A model generated the notes under the pieces. It did not search any database. It was not told where the DNA came from and saw only the letters and a list, made by a program, of their open reading frames with translations. Both the position numbers and the translations under genes were made by a program. Below, piece after piece: positions 52,819 to 61,785 of a stretch of DNA of 64,000 nucleotides (its first letter is position 1; each line of letters begins with the position of its first letter). The stretch is from Pseudomonas sp. GM18 (GTDB taxonomy: Bacteria > Pseudomonadota > Gammaproteobacteria > Pseudomonadales > Pseudomonadaceae). The stretch spans positions 1 through 64,000 of the forward strand of contig NZ_AKJT01000062.1 in the NCBI RefSeq assembly GCF_000282195.1, read 5' to 3'.

Positions 52819-52903
52819 GCGGCATCCCGTCGCTTAATTGAGCGATGAGCATAACCGCTGTGACGCTTATCGGGGTAAGGGAGGCTCTGGTATCCTCGCC
52901 GGC

Positions 52904-53416
52904 ATGACTAAATCACTCCCCCTCAGCCTGATCGCAGCCCTCGGTGAAAACCGCGTGATCGGCGTCGATAACAGCATGCCCTGGCACTTGCCGGGGGACT
53001 TCAAATACTTCAAGGCCACCACCCTTGGCAAGCCGATCATCATGGGGCGCAAGACCTGGGATTCCCTCGGTCGTCCGCTGCCGGGGCGGTTGAACATCGT
53101 GGTCAGTCGTCAGGCGGATCTGCAGCTGGAAGGCGCGGAGGTTTATCCGTCGCTGCAGGCAGCGGTGATTCGCGCCGAGGAATGGGCACGGGAGCAGGGT
53201 GTCGATGAGTTGATGCTGATTGGTGGCGCGCAGTTGTATGCGCAAGGTCTGGAGCAGGCCGATCGGCTTTACCTGACCCGCGTGGCGCTGAGCCCGGAAG
53301 GGGATGCGTGGTTCCCGGAGTTTGATTTGAACCAGTGGAAACTGGTGTCGAATGTTCCGAATCCGGCGGAGAGTGATAAGCCGGCGTATAGCTTTGAGGT
53401 GTGGGAGCGCACATAG
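52904..53416 (+). CDS. folA: Dihydrofolate reductase
   Basis: Reduces dihydrofolate to tetrahydrofolate with NADPH, restoring the cofactor used by ThyA. The 170-residue protein has LIAALGENRVIGVDNSMPWHLPGDFKYFK (substrate-binding acidic residue in PGDF), GKPIIMGRKTWDSLGRPLPGR and LMLIGGAQLYAQGL. ATG 52904 matches the family start; the upstream in-frame extension has no similarity. A REP doublet begins on the last base of the stop codon. Confidence 0.95.
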   Translation: MTKSLPLSLIAALGENRVIGVDNSMPWHLPGDFKYFKATTLGKPIIMGRKTWDSLGRPLPGRLNIVVSRQADLQLEGAEVYPSLQAAVIRAEEWAREQGVDELMLIGGAQLYAQGLEQADRLYLTRVALSPEGDAWFPEFDLNQWKLVSNVPNPAESDKPAYSFEVWERT

Positions 53417-53518
53417 ATCGTTCCCACGCTCTGCGTGGGAATGCAGCCCGTGACGCTCCGCGTCACTGGACGCGGAGCGTCCCTTGAGGCATTCCCACGC
53501 GGGAGCGTGGGAACGATC
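53416..53518. repeat. REP doublet starting on the folA stop codon
   Basis: Arms GATCGTTCCCACGCTCTGCG and CGCGGGAGCGTGGGAACGATC with inner GTGACGCTCCGCGTCAC. The right two thirds are nearly identical to the element at 56242-56359. Confidence 0.9.
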
Positions 53519-53533
53519 AGTAACAGGCGCTAA

Positions 53534-54925
53534 TCAAGCCTGCGCCAACGCCTCATGCTCATCCGCATCCAACAGCGCTTTATCCGTCTGCTGCATGAGT
53601 TGGCTGGTGATCGCCCCGGCGGTGATCGAGCCACTGACGTTCAGCGCCGTACGACCCATGTCGATCAGCGGTTCAACCGAAATCAGCAACGCCACCAGTG
53701 ACACCGGCAAGCCCATGGCCGGCAGCACGATCAACGCGGCGAAGGTCGCGCCACCACCGACCCCGGCCACACCGGCCGAGCTCAGCGTCACAATCGCCAC
53801 CAGTGTCGCGATCCACAGCGGGTCCAGCGGGTTGATGCCCACGGTCGGCGCAACCATCACCGCCAGCATCGCCGGGTACAGACCGGCACAACCGTTCTGG
53901 CCAATGGTCGCGCCAAACGAGGCGGCGAAACTGGCGATGGACTGTGGAATACCCAAACGGCTGGTCTGGGCTTCGATGCTCAGCGGAATGGTGGCGGCGC
54001 TGGAGCGGCTGGTGAAGGCGAACGTCAGCACCGGCCAGATTTTGCGGAAGAAGCGCAACGGGTTGATCCCGGCGGCCGACACCAGCACGCCATGGACCAC
54101 AAACATCAGGCCCAGGCCGATGTAGGACACCACCACGAAACTGCCGAGCTTGATGATGTCTTGCAGGTTGGAGCCGGCGACCACTTTGGTCATCAGCGCC
54201 AACACGCCGTATGGGGTCAGCTTCATCACCAGGCGCACCAGGCGCATCACCCAGGCTTGCAGGGTGTCGATGGCGTTGATCACTTTCTGACCTTTCTCGA
54301 CATCATCCTTGAGCAATTGCAGCGCCGCGACCCCAAGGAATGCGGCGAAGATCACCACGCTGATGATCGACGTCGGTTTGGCGCGAGCGAGGTCGGCGAA
54401 CGGGTTCTGCGGGATGAACGACAACAACAGTTGCGGCACATTCAGGTCGGCGACCTTGCCCGCATAGTCGGTCTGGATGGTTTGCAGGCGAGCCATTTCC
54501 TGAGTGCCGGCGACCAGGCCTTCAGCCGTGAGGCCGAACAGGTTGGTCAGGCCGATGCCGATCAGCGCCGCAATGGCGGTGGTGAACAGCAGCGTGCCGA
54601 TGGTCAGGAAGCTGATCTTGCCCAGCGACGAAGCGTTGTGCAGACGGGCCACGGCACTGAGGATCGAAGCGAACACCAGCGGGATCACGATCATTTGCAG
54701 CAACTGCACATAACCGTTGCCCACCAGATCGAACCAGCCGATCGAGGCTTTCAGCACCGGGTTGCCCGCACCATAAATGGTGTGCAGGGAGGCACCGAAG
54801 ATCACGCCCAGTACCAGCGCCAGCAGCACCTTCTTGGCCAGGCTCCAGGTGGTGTGACGGGTTTGCGCCAGGCCAATGAGCAAGGCGAGGAACACCAGCA
54901 GATTGAGTATCAGCGGCAGATTCAT
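53534..54925 (-). CDS. tcyP: L-cystine:cation symporter TcyP (YdjN-type)
   Basis: A sodium:dicarboxylate-family (DAACS) symporter of 463 residues, the same length as E. coli YdjN/TcyP, with a very similar start (FLALLIGLAQTRHTTWSLAKKVLLALVLGV). The conserved segments GNGYVQLLQMIVIPLVFASILSAVARLHN, FTSRSSAATIPLSIEAQ and GVAGVGGGATFAALIVLPAMGLP correspond to the hairpin and substrate-binding regions. It lies alone, between folA and the phosphatase gene. Confidence 0.87.
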   Translation of the reverse strand: MNLPLILNLLVFLALLIGLAQTRHTTWSLAKKVLLALVLGVIFGASLHTIYGAGNPVLKASIGWFDLVGNGYVQLLQMIVIPLVFASILSAVARLHNASSLGKISFLTIGTLLFTTAIAALIGIGLTNLFGLTAEGLVAGTQEMARLQTIQTDYAGKVADLNVPQLLLSFIPQNPFADLARAKPTSIISVVIFAAFLGVAALQLLKDDVEKGQKVINAIDTLQAWVMRLVRLVMKLTPYGVLALMTKVVAGSNLQDIIKLGSFVVVSYIGLGLMFVVHGVLVSAAGINPLRFFRKIWPVLTFAFTSRSSAATIPLSIEAQTSRLGIPQSIASFAASFGATIGQNGCAGLYPAMLAVMVAPTVGINPLDPLWIATLVAIVTLSSAGVAGVGGGATFAALIVLPAMGLPVSLVALLISVEPLIDMGRTALNVSGSITAGAITSQLMQQTDKALLDADEHEALAQA

Positions 54926-55163
54926 AGAGGCTCCATAGACTTGTGCCAGCCACCTTCGTGTGTGACTGCGAACCGGTAAGCCTAACAGCTTGATATGTAA
55001 TGAATTAATATCAAAAACAGCGGTTGACTGTCGTTTTTGGAATAAGCCGATGACGCTATGAGGAATGCTGCTGACGGAATCAGGATGTAAGCGGTCGTGG
55101 GCAGGCGAGGACTGTCACACTTATTTGTTAGCGTCGATCTCTTTCAATCAGGGAGAAACGCCG
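54926..55163. other. Divergent gap between tcyP and the phosphatase gene
   Basis: 238 bp without a gene. The part at 54980-55020 is AT-rich (AATTAATATCAAAAACAG) and probably holds the tcyP promoter. GGGAG before 55164 is the ribosome binding site of the phosphatase gene. No repeat or RNA element was recognised. Confidence 0.4.
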
Positions 55164-56231
55164 ATGAAGCTTGTACCGAAATTTCTTGCTGCTGCACTGG
55201 GATTGGGTTTTGGCCTGGGCCTTGCCGGGCAGGTCTTCGCCACCGATTTACAGCACTGGCCGGCGGATCAGGCCAAGGCGCTGGACGCGATGATCGCGGC
55301 CAATGCCAACAAGGGTAACTTCGCGGTGTTCGACATGGACAACACCAGTTACCGCTACGACCTCGAAGAGTCGTTGCTGCCGTTCATGGAGAACAAGGGC
55401 CTGATCACTCGCGAGAGCCTCGATCCCTCCCTGAAACTGATGCCGTTCAAGGACACCGCCGACCATAAGGAAAGCCTGTTCAGCTACTACTATCGCCTCT
55501 GCGAAATCGACGACATGGTTTGCTACCCATGGGTCGCCCAAGTGTTTTCCGGCTTCACGCTTCAGGAGCTCAAGGGCAACGTCGATGAGCTGATGGCCTC
55601 TGGCAAACCGGTGCCGAGCACTTATTACGATGGCGACGTGGTCAAGACCATCGACGTCAACCCGCCGAAAATCTTCACCGGTCAGAAAGAGCTCTACAAC
55701 AAGCTGATGGAGAACGGCATCGAGGTCTACGTGATGACCGCCGCTTCCGAAGAGCTGGTGCGCATGGTCGCCTCCGATCCGAAGTACGGCTACAACGTCA
55801 AACCGCAGAACGTAATTGGCGTGTCCCTGCTGCTCAAGGACCGCAAGACCGGTGAGTTGACCACGGCGCGCAAGCAAGTCACCGCCGGCAAGTATGACGA
55901 GAAGGCTAACCTGGGCCTGGAACTGACTCCGTACCTGTGGACCCCGGCCACCTGGATGGCCGGCAAGCAGGCGGCCATCCTGACCTACATCGATCAGTGG
56001 AAGAAACCGGTCCTGGTGGGCGGCGATACCCCGAGCAGCGACGGTTACATGCTGTTCCACAGCGTCGACGTGTCCAAGGGCGGCATCCACTTGTGGGTCA
56101 ACCGCAAAGACAAGTACATGACCCAGATTAACGGCATGATGGCCAAGAACGCTGAGGCCCAGGCCAAAGAAGGGCTGGCGGTGACGGCGGACAAGAACTG
56201 GGTGATCGTCAAGCCTGAAGAGATTCAATAA
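55164..56231 (+). CDS. pchP: Exported HAD phosphatase, phosphorylcholine phosphatase-like (PchP)
   Basis: A 355-residue periplasmic HAD enzyme. The signal peptide covers residues 1-25 (ending VFA-T). Motif I, FAVFDMDNTSYRYDLEESLLPFM, is the form I associate with Pseudomonas phosphorylcholine phosphatase, which releases choline and phosphate. Motif II is the threonine in VYVMTAASEELVR and motif IV the acidic VLVGGDTPSSDGYM. Substrate is inferred from resemblance; no choline genes lie nearby. GGGAG precedes ATG 55164. Confidence 0.75.
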   Translation: MKLVPKFLAAALGLGFGLGLAGQVFATDLQHWPADQAKALDAMIAANANKGNFAVFDMDNTSYRYDLEESLLPFMENKGLITRESLDPSLKLMPFKDTADHKESLFSYYYRLCEIDDMVCYPWVAQVFSGFTLQELKGNVDELMASGKPVPSTYYDGDVVKTIDVNPPKIFTGQKELYNKLMENGIEVYVMTAASEELVRMVASDPKYGYNVKPQNVIGVSLLLKDRKTGELTTARKQVTAGKYDEKANLGLELTPYLWTPATWMAGKQAAILTYIDQWKKPVLVGGDTPSSDGYMLFHSVDVSKGGIHLWVNRKDKYMTQINGMMAKNAEAQAKEGLAVTADKNWVIVKPEEIQ

Positions 56232-56241
56232 ACGCTGTAAT

Positions 56242-56359
56242 GATCGTTCCCACGTCGAGGCGTCGAACCGTCTGCGTGGGAATGCAGCCCGTGACGCTCC
56301 GCGTCACTGGACGCAGAGCGTCCCTTGAGGCATTCCCACGCGGGAGCGTGGGAACGATC
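56242..56359. repeat. REP doublet with a 16-bp insertion in its left hairpin
   Basis: Same element as 53416-53518, but the loop of the first hairpin contains 16 extra bases (TCGAGGCGTCGAACCG in place of a single C). The remainder differs at very few positions. Confidence 0.85.
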
Positions 56360-56360
56360 A

Positions 56361-56388
56361 GCCCCGCACTTGGCGGGGCATTTTTTTT
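56361..56388 (+). terminator. Rho-independent terminator of the pchP-like gene
   Basis: Stem GCCCCGC / GCGGGGC with loop ACTTG, followed by A and eight T. Strong, plus-strand. Confidence 0.92.
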
Positions 56389-56404
56389 GTTCGACGGCTA
56401 AGTA

Positions 56405-58246
56405 TTACAACCCGTCGAGCATCGCTTTGTTACGCACGGCACCTTTGTCGGCGCTGGTCGCCAACAGGGCATAGGCTTTCAGAGCGGTGGTCACTTTACG
56501 TGGACGTTTTTCCACCGGCTTCCAGCCTTTCTTGTCCTGCTCGACCCGGCGCGCGGCCAGTTCTTCGTCGCTGATCAACAGGTTGATCGAGCGGTTCGGG
56601 ATGTCGATCAGGACCTTGTCGCCATCCTGCACCAGACCGATCGCGCCGCCGGCAGCGGCTTCTGGCGAAGCGTGGCCGATGGACAGGCCCGAAGTACCGC
56701 CGGAGAAACGGCCGTCGGTGAGCAGGGCGCAGGCTTTGCCCAGGCCTTTGGATTTCAGGTAAGAGGTCGGGTAGAGCATTTCCTGCATGCCCGGGCCGCC
56801 TTTAGGGCCTTCGTAACGAATGATCACGATGTCGCCGGCCTTCACTTCGTCGGCGAGGATGCCGCGTACGGCGCTGTCCTGGCTTTCGAAGATCTTCGCG
56901 TTGCCTTCGAAGACGTGGATCGACTCGTCGACACCGGCGGTTTTCACCACGCAACCGTCCAGCGCGATGTTGCCGTACAGAACGGCGAGGCCGCCCTCTT
57001 TCGAGTAAGCGTGTTCGACACTGCGGATGCAGCCGTTTTCACGGTCGTCGTCCAGGGTTTCCCAACGGGTCGACTGGCTGAACGCGGTTTGCGTCGGGAT
57101 GCCCGCAGGACCGGCCTTGAAGAAGTGATGCACCGCTTCGTCGTTGGTCTGGGTGATGTCCCACTTGGCGATACCTTCGGCCATGGTCTTGCTGTGTACG
57201 GTCGGCAGGTCGGTGTGCAACAGGCCGCCACGGGCCAGGGAGCCGAGGATGCTGAAAATCCCGCCAGCACGGTGCACGTCTTCCATGTGGTACTTCTGGA
57301 TGTTCGGCGCGACCTTGCACAGTTGCGGTACATGGCGGGAGAGGCGGTCGATGTCGCGCAGGTCGAAATCGATCTCGGCTTCCTGGGCCGCGGCCAGCAA
57401 GTGCAGGATGGTGTTGGTGGAACCGCCCATGGCGATGTCCAGGGTCATGGCGTTTTCGAACGCCTTGAAGTTGGCGATGTTGCGCGGCAATACCGACTCA
57501 TCGTTCTCGCCGTAGTAGCGCTTGCACAGCTCGACGATGGTGCGGCCGGCTTGCAGGAACAGCTGTTCGCGATCGCTGTGGGTGGCCAGGGTCGAACCGT
57601 TGCCCGGCAACGCGAGACCGAGTGCTTCGGTCAGGCAGTTCATCGAGTTGGCGGTGAACATGCCGGAGCAGGAGCCGCAAGTAGGGCAGGCGCTACGCTC
57701 GTACTCGGCGACCTTCTCGTCAGAGGCGCTGGAGTCGGCGGCGATTACCATGGCGTCGACCAGGTCGAGACCGTGGCTGGCCAGTTTGGTCTTGCCGGCT
57801 TCCATCGGGCCGCCAGATACGAAGATCACCGGGATGTTCAGGCGCAGGGCGGCCATCAGCATGCCAGGGGTGATCTTGTCGCAGTTGGAGATGCAGACGA
57901 TGGCGTCGGCGCAGTGGGCGTTAACCATGTATTCGACGGAGTCGGCGATGATCTCGCGGCTCGGCAGCGAATAGAGCATGCCGTCGTGGCCCATGGCGAT
58001 GCCGTCATCCACGGCGATGGTGTTGAATTCTTTGGCTACGCCGCCGGCCCGTTCGATTTCACGAGCGACCAGTTGACCCAGGTCCTTGAGGTGCACGTGG
58101 CCCGGTACGAACTGGGTAAAGGAGTTGGCAATGGCGATGATCGGCTTCTTGAAGTCGTCATCTTTCATCCCCGTGGCGCGCCACAGAGCGCGAGCACCGG
58201 CCATGTTGCGACCGTGGGTGGATGTTTTCGAGCGGTAATCAGGCAT
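56405..58246 (-). CDS. ilvD: Dihydroxy-acid dehydratase IlvD
   Basis: Iron-sulfur enzyme of branched-chain amino acid synthesis; dehydrates 2,3-dihydroxy-3-methylbutanoate and the isoleucine analogue. The 613-residue protein has MPDYRSKTSTHGRNMAGAR, cluster cysteines in VCISNCDKITPGM and CPTCGSCSGMFTANSMNCLTEALGL, and TDGRFSGGTSGLSIGHASPEA near the C-terminus. Length is normal. It acts downstream of ilvA (31070). It is the last recognisable core gene before the accessory cassette. Confidence 0.96.
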   Translation of the reverse strand: MPDYRSKTSTHGRNMAGARALWRATGMKDDDFKKPIIAIANSFTQFVPGHVHLKDLGQLVAREIERAGGVAKEFNTIAVDDGIAMGHDGMLYSLPSREIIADSVEYMVNAHCADAIVCISNCDKITPGMLMAALRLNIPVIFVSGGPMEAGKTKLASHGLDLVDAMVIAADSSASDEKVAEYERSACPTCGSCSGMFTANSMNCLTEALGLALPGNGSTLATHSDREQLFLQAGRTIVELCKRYYGENDESVLPRNIANFKAFENAMTLDIAMGGSTNTILHLLAAAQEAEIDFDLRDIDRLSRHVPQLCKVAPNIQKYHMEDVHRAGGIFSILGSLARGGLLHTDLPTVHSKTMAEGIAKWDITQTNDEAVHHFFKAGPAGIPTQTAFSQSTRWETLDDDRENGCIRSVEHAYSKEGGLAVLYGNIALDGCVVKTAGVDESIHVFEGNAKIFESQDSAVRGILADEVKAGDIVIIRYEGPKGGPGMQEMLYPTSYLKSKGLGKACALLTDGRFSGGTSGLSIGHASPEAAAGGAIGLVQDGDKVLIDIPNRSINLLISDEELAARRVEQDKKGWKPVEKRPRKVTTALKAYALLATSADKGAVRNKAMLDGL

Positions 58247-58496
58247 GGAGCACTCCGGGCGGCAAATCAGGTATCAAAAGGGAAGTGAGCTTCTATTGAC
58301 GTCTGGAACACTCAGAAATGGCCGTGTGTCCGGAAGTTGCCGATAACTTTGCGGGATCGCCGCGCGCTTCAGCTTGAGCTCATAAACCCGCCGGGGGATG
58401 ACTGGCGATGAATCTCGCGATTCTACACCGCTGGCGTCAGGAGGGAATGCCGGAAAGTGTTGATCCGGTACCGACACAACGCACGGGATGACGACC
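58247..58496. other. Gap between the cassette and ilvD
   Basis: About 250 bp without a convincing gene, holding the ilvD 5' region on the minus strand. No ilv leader peptide or attenuator with runs of branched-chain codons was recognised. Confidence 0.4.
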
Positions 58497-58514
58497 GGCA
58501 GGTATCAACCTGCC
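58497..58514 (-). other. Palindrome spanning the stop codon of the MFS gene
   Basis: GGCAGGT-ATCA-ACCTGCC is a perfect 7-bp stem overlapping the last codons of the exporter gene. There is no T run, so terminator activity is doubtful; it may mark the 3' end of the cassette transcript. Confidence 0.4.
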
Positions 58515-59713
58515 TTCAGCGCCAGATGCCGCCGTGTGATCATTACATTCAGGCCAAGACCCACGGCACTCAAGGTCAAGTAGCACAAGGCGAGCGCTGT
58601 GGTCAGGTCCTCGGAAACGAGATTGATGACCACGCTGATGACTCCACCGCACATGAAAATCAGCACGCCACCGACCGAGGTAGACGTTCCGGCATTCTGT
58701 GGGTAGAGACTCATGGCTTTGGAGTTGGCGATTGGTCTGGCAATGGTGGTGCCTGCTGTACAAATCAGCATGGGTATCAGCACCGCCGTAGCGGAGAGCC
58801 CGAACTGATCCGCCAGCCACAGCATGACCAACCCTGACAAAGCGATCAGCCCCAGACCGATGACTATCTGTGTATTGGCCTGCAGGTGCCGATGCAGGGC
58901 GCTGGCGACAATCCCGCCAAACACATAGGCGACGCCATACAGCAATAGCGCCCAGGCAAATTCGTATGGCGAAAGCGCCAGACGCTCCATGAAGATGATC
59001 GGGGAAATGACAATGAACGAAAAATGGCAGGCGAAGGCCAAGGCAGAGATCAGCCAGTAACCCATGAAGCGTCGATCCGAGCACACGCGCCGATAGGCAC
59101 TGAAAAACCGTCCATGCGACACAACGTGAAGGTGTGGGGTTTCGTCAAGCAGAACGCAGGCTTTAAGCCAAACAATGACGGCCAGCGTTATAAACACATA
59201 AAAGCTGCCCTGCCAGCCCATCTGCAACTGCAACCAGGTCCCCAACAGGGGGGATATTGAAATGAACACCCCGCCACCCGTCACCATCCAGATTCTGATT
59301 CGCTCCTGCTCCTTGCCGACGAATAAGTCCTGAACCAGTGCTTGGGATAGCACGAAGGATCCGCAACCAACCGCCTGGATCACGCGAAAGAACAAAAACC
59401 AGCTGTATTCGCTGGAAACCAGGCAACCCGTCGCACCGACCACCGCGATTGCGATACCTGCCAGCAGCAGCTTCTTGCGTCCCCACAAGTCTGACAACGG
59501 CCCGACCAGCACTACGGACAATGCCAGACCAATGGCGAACACACTGACGGACAGGGCAATCTCGGACGGCGAGGTCCGAAAGTAGTCGGAAAGATCGGGA
59601 AAGGACGGGAGCACCACATCGAGAGGGAAGACGCCGAGCAGCGTCATTGTCATCAACAGAATGAACGTGGCCCGACGTTTTTCGACACTGGATGTATCGC
59701 TTCCTTTATCCAT
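58505..59713 (-). CDS. MFS transporter, Bcr/CflA-like drug exporter
   Basis: A 402-residue major facilitator with about twelve helices. MFS motif A is GPLSDLWGRKKLLLAGIA after helix 2, and FRVIQAVGCGSFVLSQALVQDLF fits the Bcr/CflA drug-exporter group, as does LDVVLPSFPDLSDYFRTSP near the N-terminus. It is the last gene of the accessory cassette and overlaps the diiron oxygenase gene by 8 bp. The likely role is export of, or self-protection from, the cassette product; the substrate is unknown. Confidence 0.85.
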   Translation of the reverse strand: MDKGSDTSSVEKRRATFILLMTMTLLGVFPLDVVLPSFPDLSDYFRTSPSEIALSVSVFAIGLALSVVLVGPLSDLWGRKKLLLAGIAIAVVGATGCLVSSEYSWFLFFRVIQAVGCGSFVLSQALVQDLFVGKEQERIRIWMVTGGGVFISISPLLGTWLQLQMGWQGSFYVFITLAVIVWLKACVLLDETPHLHVVSHGRFFSAYRRVCSDRRFMGYWLISALAFACHFSFIVISPIIFMERLALSPYEFAWALLLYGVAYVFGGIVASALHRHLQANTQIVIGLGLIALSGLVMLWLADQFGLSATAVLIPMLICTAGTTIARPIANSKAMSLYPQNAGTSTSVGGVLIFMCGGVISVVINLVSEDLTTALALCYLTLSAVGLGLNVMITRRHLALKAG

Positions 59714-60683
59714 CGATAAGTCCTGCCTTCATGAACAGTTGCCGGTTGTAAGGCAGGTCGAAGACCCCGGCCTTTTTCAAAGCCTGAAGCGTCGCGCCTG
59801 CACCGGATCGCGCACGCTGGAGGGTGGCTTGGCGGCTGGCCAGTTCACCGAGAATCTCCGTGACGACGGTCCCGTCGACACCCGCGCTGTGCAGGCTTTC
59901 CCGCAGCCAACGCTCATCGGCTTCGAAGAAAACCCGGATGCTGTCCAGCAGCAGCCTGGCGGCGAACGTGCGTTGACGGCTGTTCAGCGTCAGCCACAGG
60001 TAATGGAACACTTCTGAGAAATAGCGACTGTGGCGCGCCTCGTCCGCGAGGTGATCCCTGAGCATTGCCTGGACGCTGGACACCAGGGTGTCACGGCAGA
60101 CCTCGAGCAGTTCCTTGGCAATGATTGTTTCCGACACGAACCCGACGAGAAACCAGGCCAGCGCCCTGTGTTCTTCGGGCGCGCGATCGAGCAGGGTGCT
60201 CAATCGCGTGATGCGGTGGGGCATGACCGGGCGCAGGCTGATCCCGTAGACCTCGGCAACCTGCTCGGCAAGGCTATTGGAAAACAGGGCGTGATAACCC
60301 TCGTCGGTATAGAGCTGAAGCGCAGCGGTCTTCATCCGTGAGGGAATGTTGACCTTCAATTCACCGTGGATGATGGTTTCCACTGAACGGTTGACGATGC
60401 GATGTTCGAGCACGGTGGTGTAATCGAGGAAGTACACCAGATGATTGGCCGACAGCCGATGGACGACGGCTTTACCTGCCGCTTCGATGGCCGGGTGAGT
60501 CAGGTAAGTCAGGAAACCCGGTGGAAACCAGTGGCGTGTTTCCAGTTGCTGCTCCAGGTCTGGCGGTAATAGATAGTCATGCTCACTGGATCGCACCGAC
60601 GCGCGGGTATTCCAGTCGACGAGGGTGAAACGAAGAGCCTGGGGAACAGAGCGATCCTGCGAGTCAATGATGGGGTCGGTCAT
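59706..60683 (-). CDS. AurF-type diiron oxygenase
   Basis: A 325-residue protein matching the p-aminobenzoate N-oxygenase (AurF) family. Seven candidate diiron ligands lie in AurF-like order and spacing: E93 (VLEHRIVNR), E128 and H131 (DEGYH), E185 (VSETIIA), H211, E215 and H218 (HLADEARH). The 35-residue E-to-E interval and the HX3EX2H motif match AurF as I recall it. Such enzymes oxygenate amines or activated carbons. ATG 60683 overlaps the dehydrogenase stop (ATGA). No NRPS or PKS gene accompanies it, so the substrate may be the small peptide encoded at 61823. Confidence 0.83.
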   Translation of the reverse strand: MTDPIIDSQDRSVPQALRFTLVDWNTRASVRSSEHDYLLPPDLEQQLETRHWFPPGFLTYLTHPAIEAAGKAVVHRLSANHLVYFLDYTTVLEHRIVNRSVETIIHGELKVNIPSRMKTAALQLYTDEGYHALFSNSLAEQVAEVYGISLRPVMPHRITRLSTLLDRAPEEHRALAWFLVGFVSETIIAKELLEVCRDTLVSSVQAMLRDHLADEARHSRYFSEVFHYLWLTLNSRQRTFAARLLLDSIRVFFEADERWLRESLHSAGVDGTVVTEILGELASRQATLQRARSGAGATLQALKKAGVFDLPYNRQLFMKAGLIDG

Positions 60684-61780
60684 TGTTGCGACTCCCGGGT
60701 GCTCAGCAGATCTTTCAGTTCCTTGCACATCACTTGCCCGTCGCTGTGACCACAGCCGACAAAAAACAAGGGTTGTTCTGCGTTGTTCTCGAGCCCCAGC
60801 AATGTTTCGACCTGATCGTCCGTCAGTGCGCCGGTCAGCCAGGTGTTCAACCCCAGCGCAGTGGCCACCAACTGGAACGTCTGAGAAATATGCCCGGCCT
60901 CCACAAAGGCCATTCGGTAGGCTCGCGAGTGTTCATATTTCCACCACAGTTTGTCGAAGCGAGCGGTAATGAACAGGCCCGCGGGCAGGTTATTGATGAA
61001 ATGTTGCCCACACAGCAACTGGCCCAGTGGCGAGTCAGGTGCCGGGTTGATGAAACTCAGTGCATGGTCGGTGGGATGGTAGGCGTAGAGCCCGGGTTTC
61101 AGGCCGCTGACGTTATGTACATGTAGAAAGCCTTCGCAGGCATTCAACCCGCCGCCGGATGGGCTGCTGCGTCGGGCATCGAGACCTTCGACCAGGGTTT
61201 CATCGATATCGTTTTCACGCTCATGCAAGTAACCCAGGGACAGGTAAAGCAGTGTGCCAACCTCTTTCAGTGAAACCGCTTCATCCGTGAAGGTGCGACA
61301 GGTTTTTCGGCTGATCAGAACGTTGGCAAGGGAGTCTTCCGGCAGGCGGGAAGGTTTTGGCAGGGCAATCAGCTCGCATGCCAGGCGTTCGGTATCCGGC
61401 GCGGGGACTGCCAGCACTTCAGTGCAATGATCCAGGTATTGTCTCGACCATTCATGAATATCCTGCGGGATATGTTCGCAGGGGATGTTCTTGGTGCCGA
61501 TATGAAATATTTTCGACAGTTCATCCCAACCCCACTCAAGAGTGTGTTGTGTCGAAGTTGTCAATATTCCGCTGTTTAGAAGTTGGGCGTCTATTATATG
61601 GTTGCTGTTATAAAGTTCGGGATCGTCTATAAGTTGTGCAAGCCGGGTTGAATATTCAAGATTCAGTTCGAATTGTTTGTGGTTTTTGTAATCCCAGACT
61701 ATTTGGCCGGGCGTGCGAGGAAGTATGAATAGATATGGGTTTATCTGCATGGTGGACGGTTCGCTCTGGACGGGTGCCAT
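60680..61780 (-). CDS. SagB/ThcOx-type FMN dehydrogenase with N-terminal winged-helix-like region
   Basis: A nitroreductase-fold protein (366 residues; 356 if it starts at ATG 61750). The C-terminal domain has the SagB-type FMN motifs LISRKTCRTFTDEAVSL, DARRSSPSGGGLNACEGFLHVHNVSGL and GLYAYHP, then AFVEAGHISQTFQLVATALGL and LFFVGCGHSDG. SagB enzymes oxidise azolines in peptide natural products. The N-terminal 65 residues (YLFILP, IVWDYKNHKQFELN, YSTRLAQLID, HIIDAQLLNSGILT) have the strand-helix rhythm of a PqqD/RRE-like peptide-binding domain, which is my inference. Neither start has a clear Shine-Dalgarno. The 5' part is AT-rich. Confidence 0.8.
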   Translation of the reverse strand: MAPVQSEPSTMQINPYLFILPRTPGQIVWDYKNHKQFELNLEYSTRLAQLIDDPELYNSNHIIDAQLLNSGILTTSTQHTLEWGWDELSKIFHIGTKNIPCEHIPQDIHEWSRQYLDHCTEVLAVPAPDTERLACELIALPKPSRLPEDSLANVLISRKTCRTFTDEAVSLKEVGTLLYLSLGYLHERENDIDETLVEGLDARRSSPSGGGLNACEGFLHVHNVSGLKPGLYAYHPTDHALSFINPAPDSPLGQLLCGQHFINNLPAGLFITARFDKLWWKYEHSRAYRMAFVEAGHISQTFQLVATALGLNTWLTGALTDDQVETLLGLENNAEQPLFFVGCGHSDGQVMCKELKDLLSTRESQQ

Positions 61781-61785
61781 AGAAC

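Noticed and set aside
4937..56359. The repeated palindromes considered as CRISPR repeats or IS ends
   Set aside because: They are dispersed singly between genes, lack regular spacers and flanking transposase genes, and fit Pseudomonas REP elements.
58247..58496. Possible ilvD leader peptide or attenuator
   Set aside because: No short frame rich in Ile, Leu or Val codons and no terminator/antiterminator pair was found.
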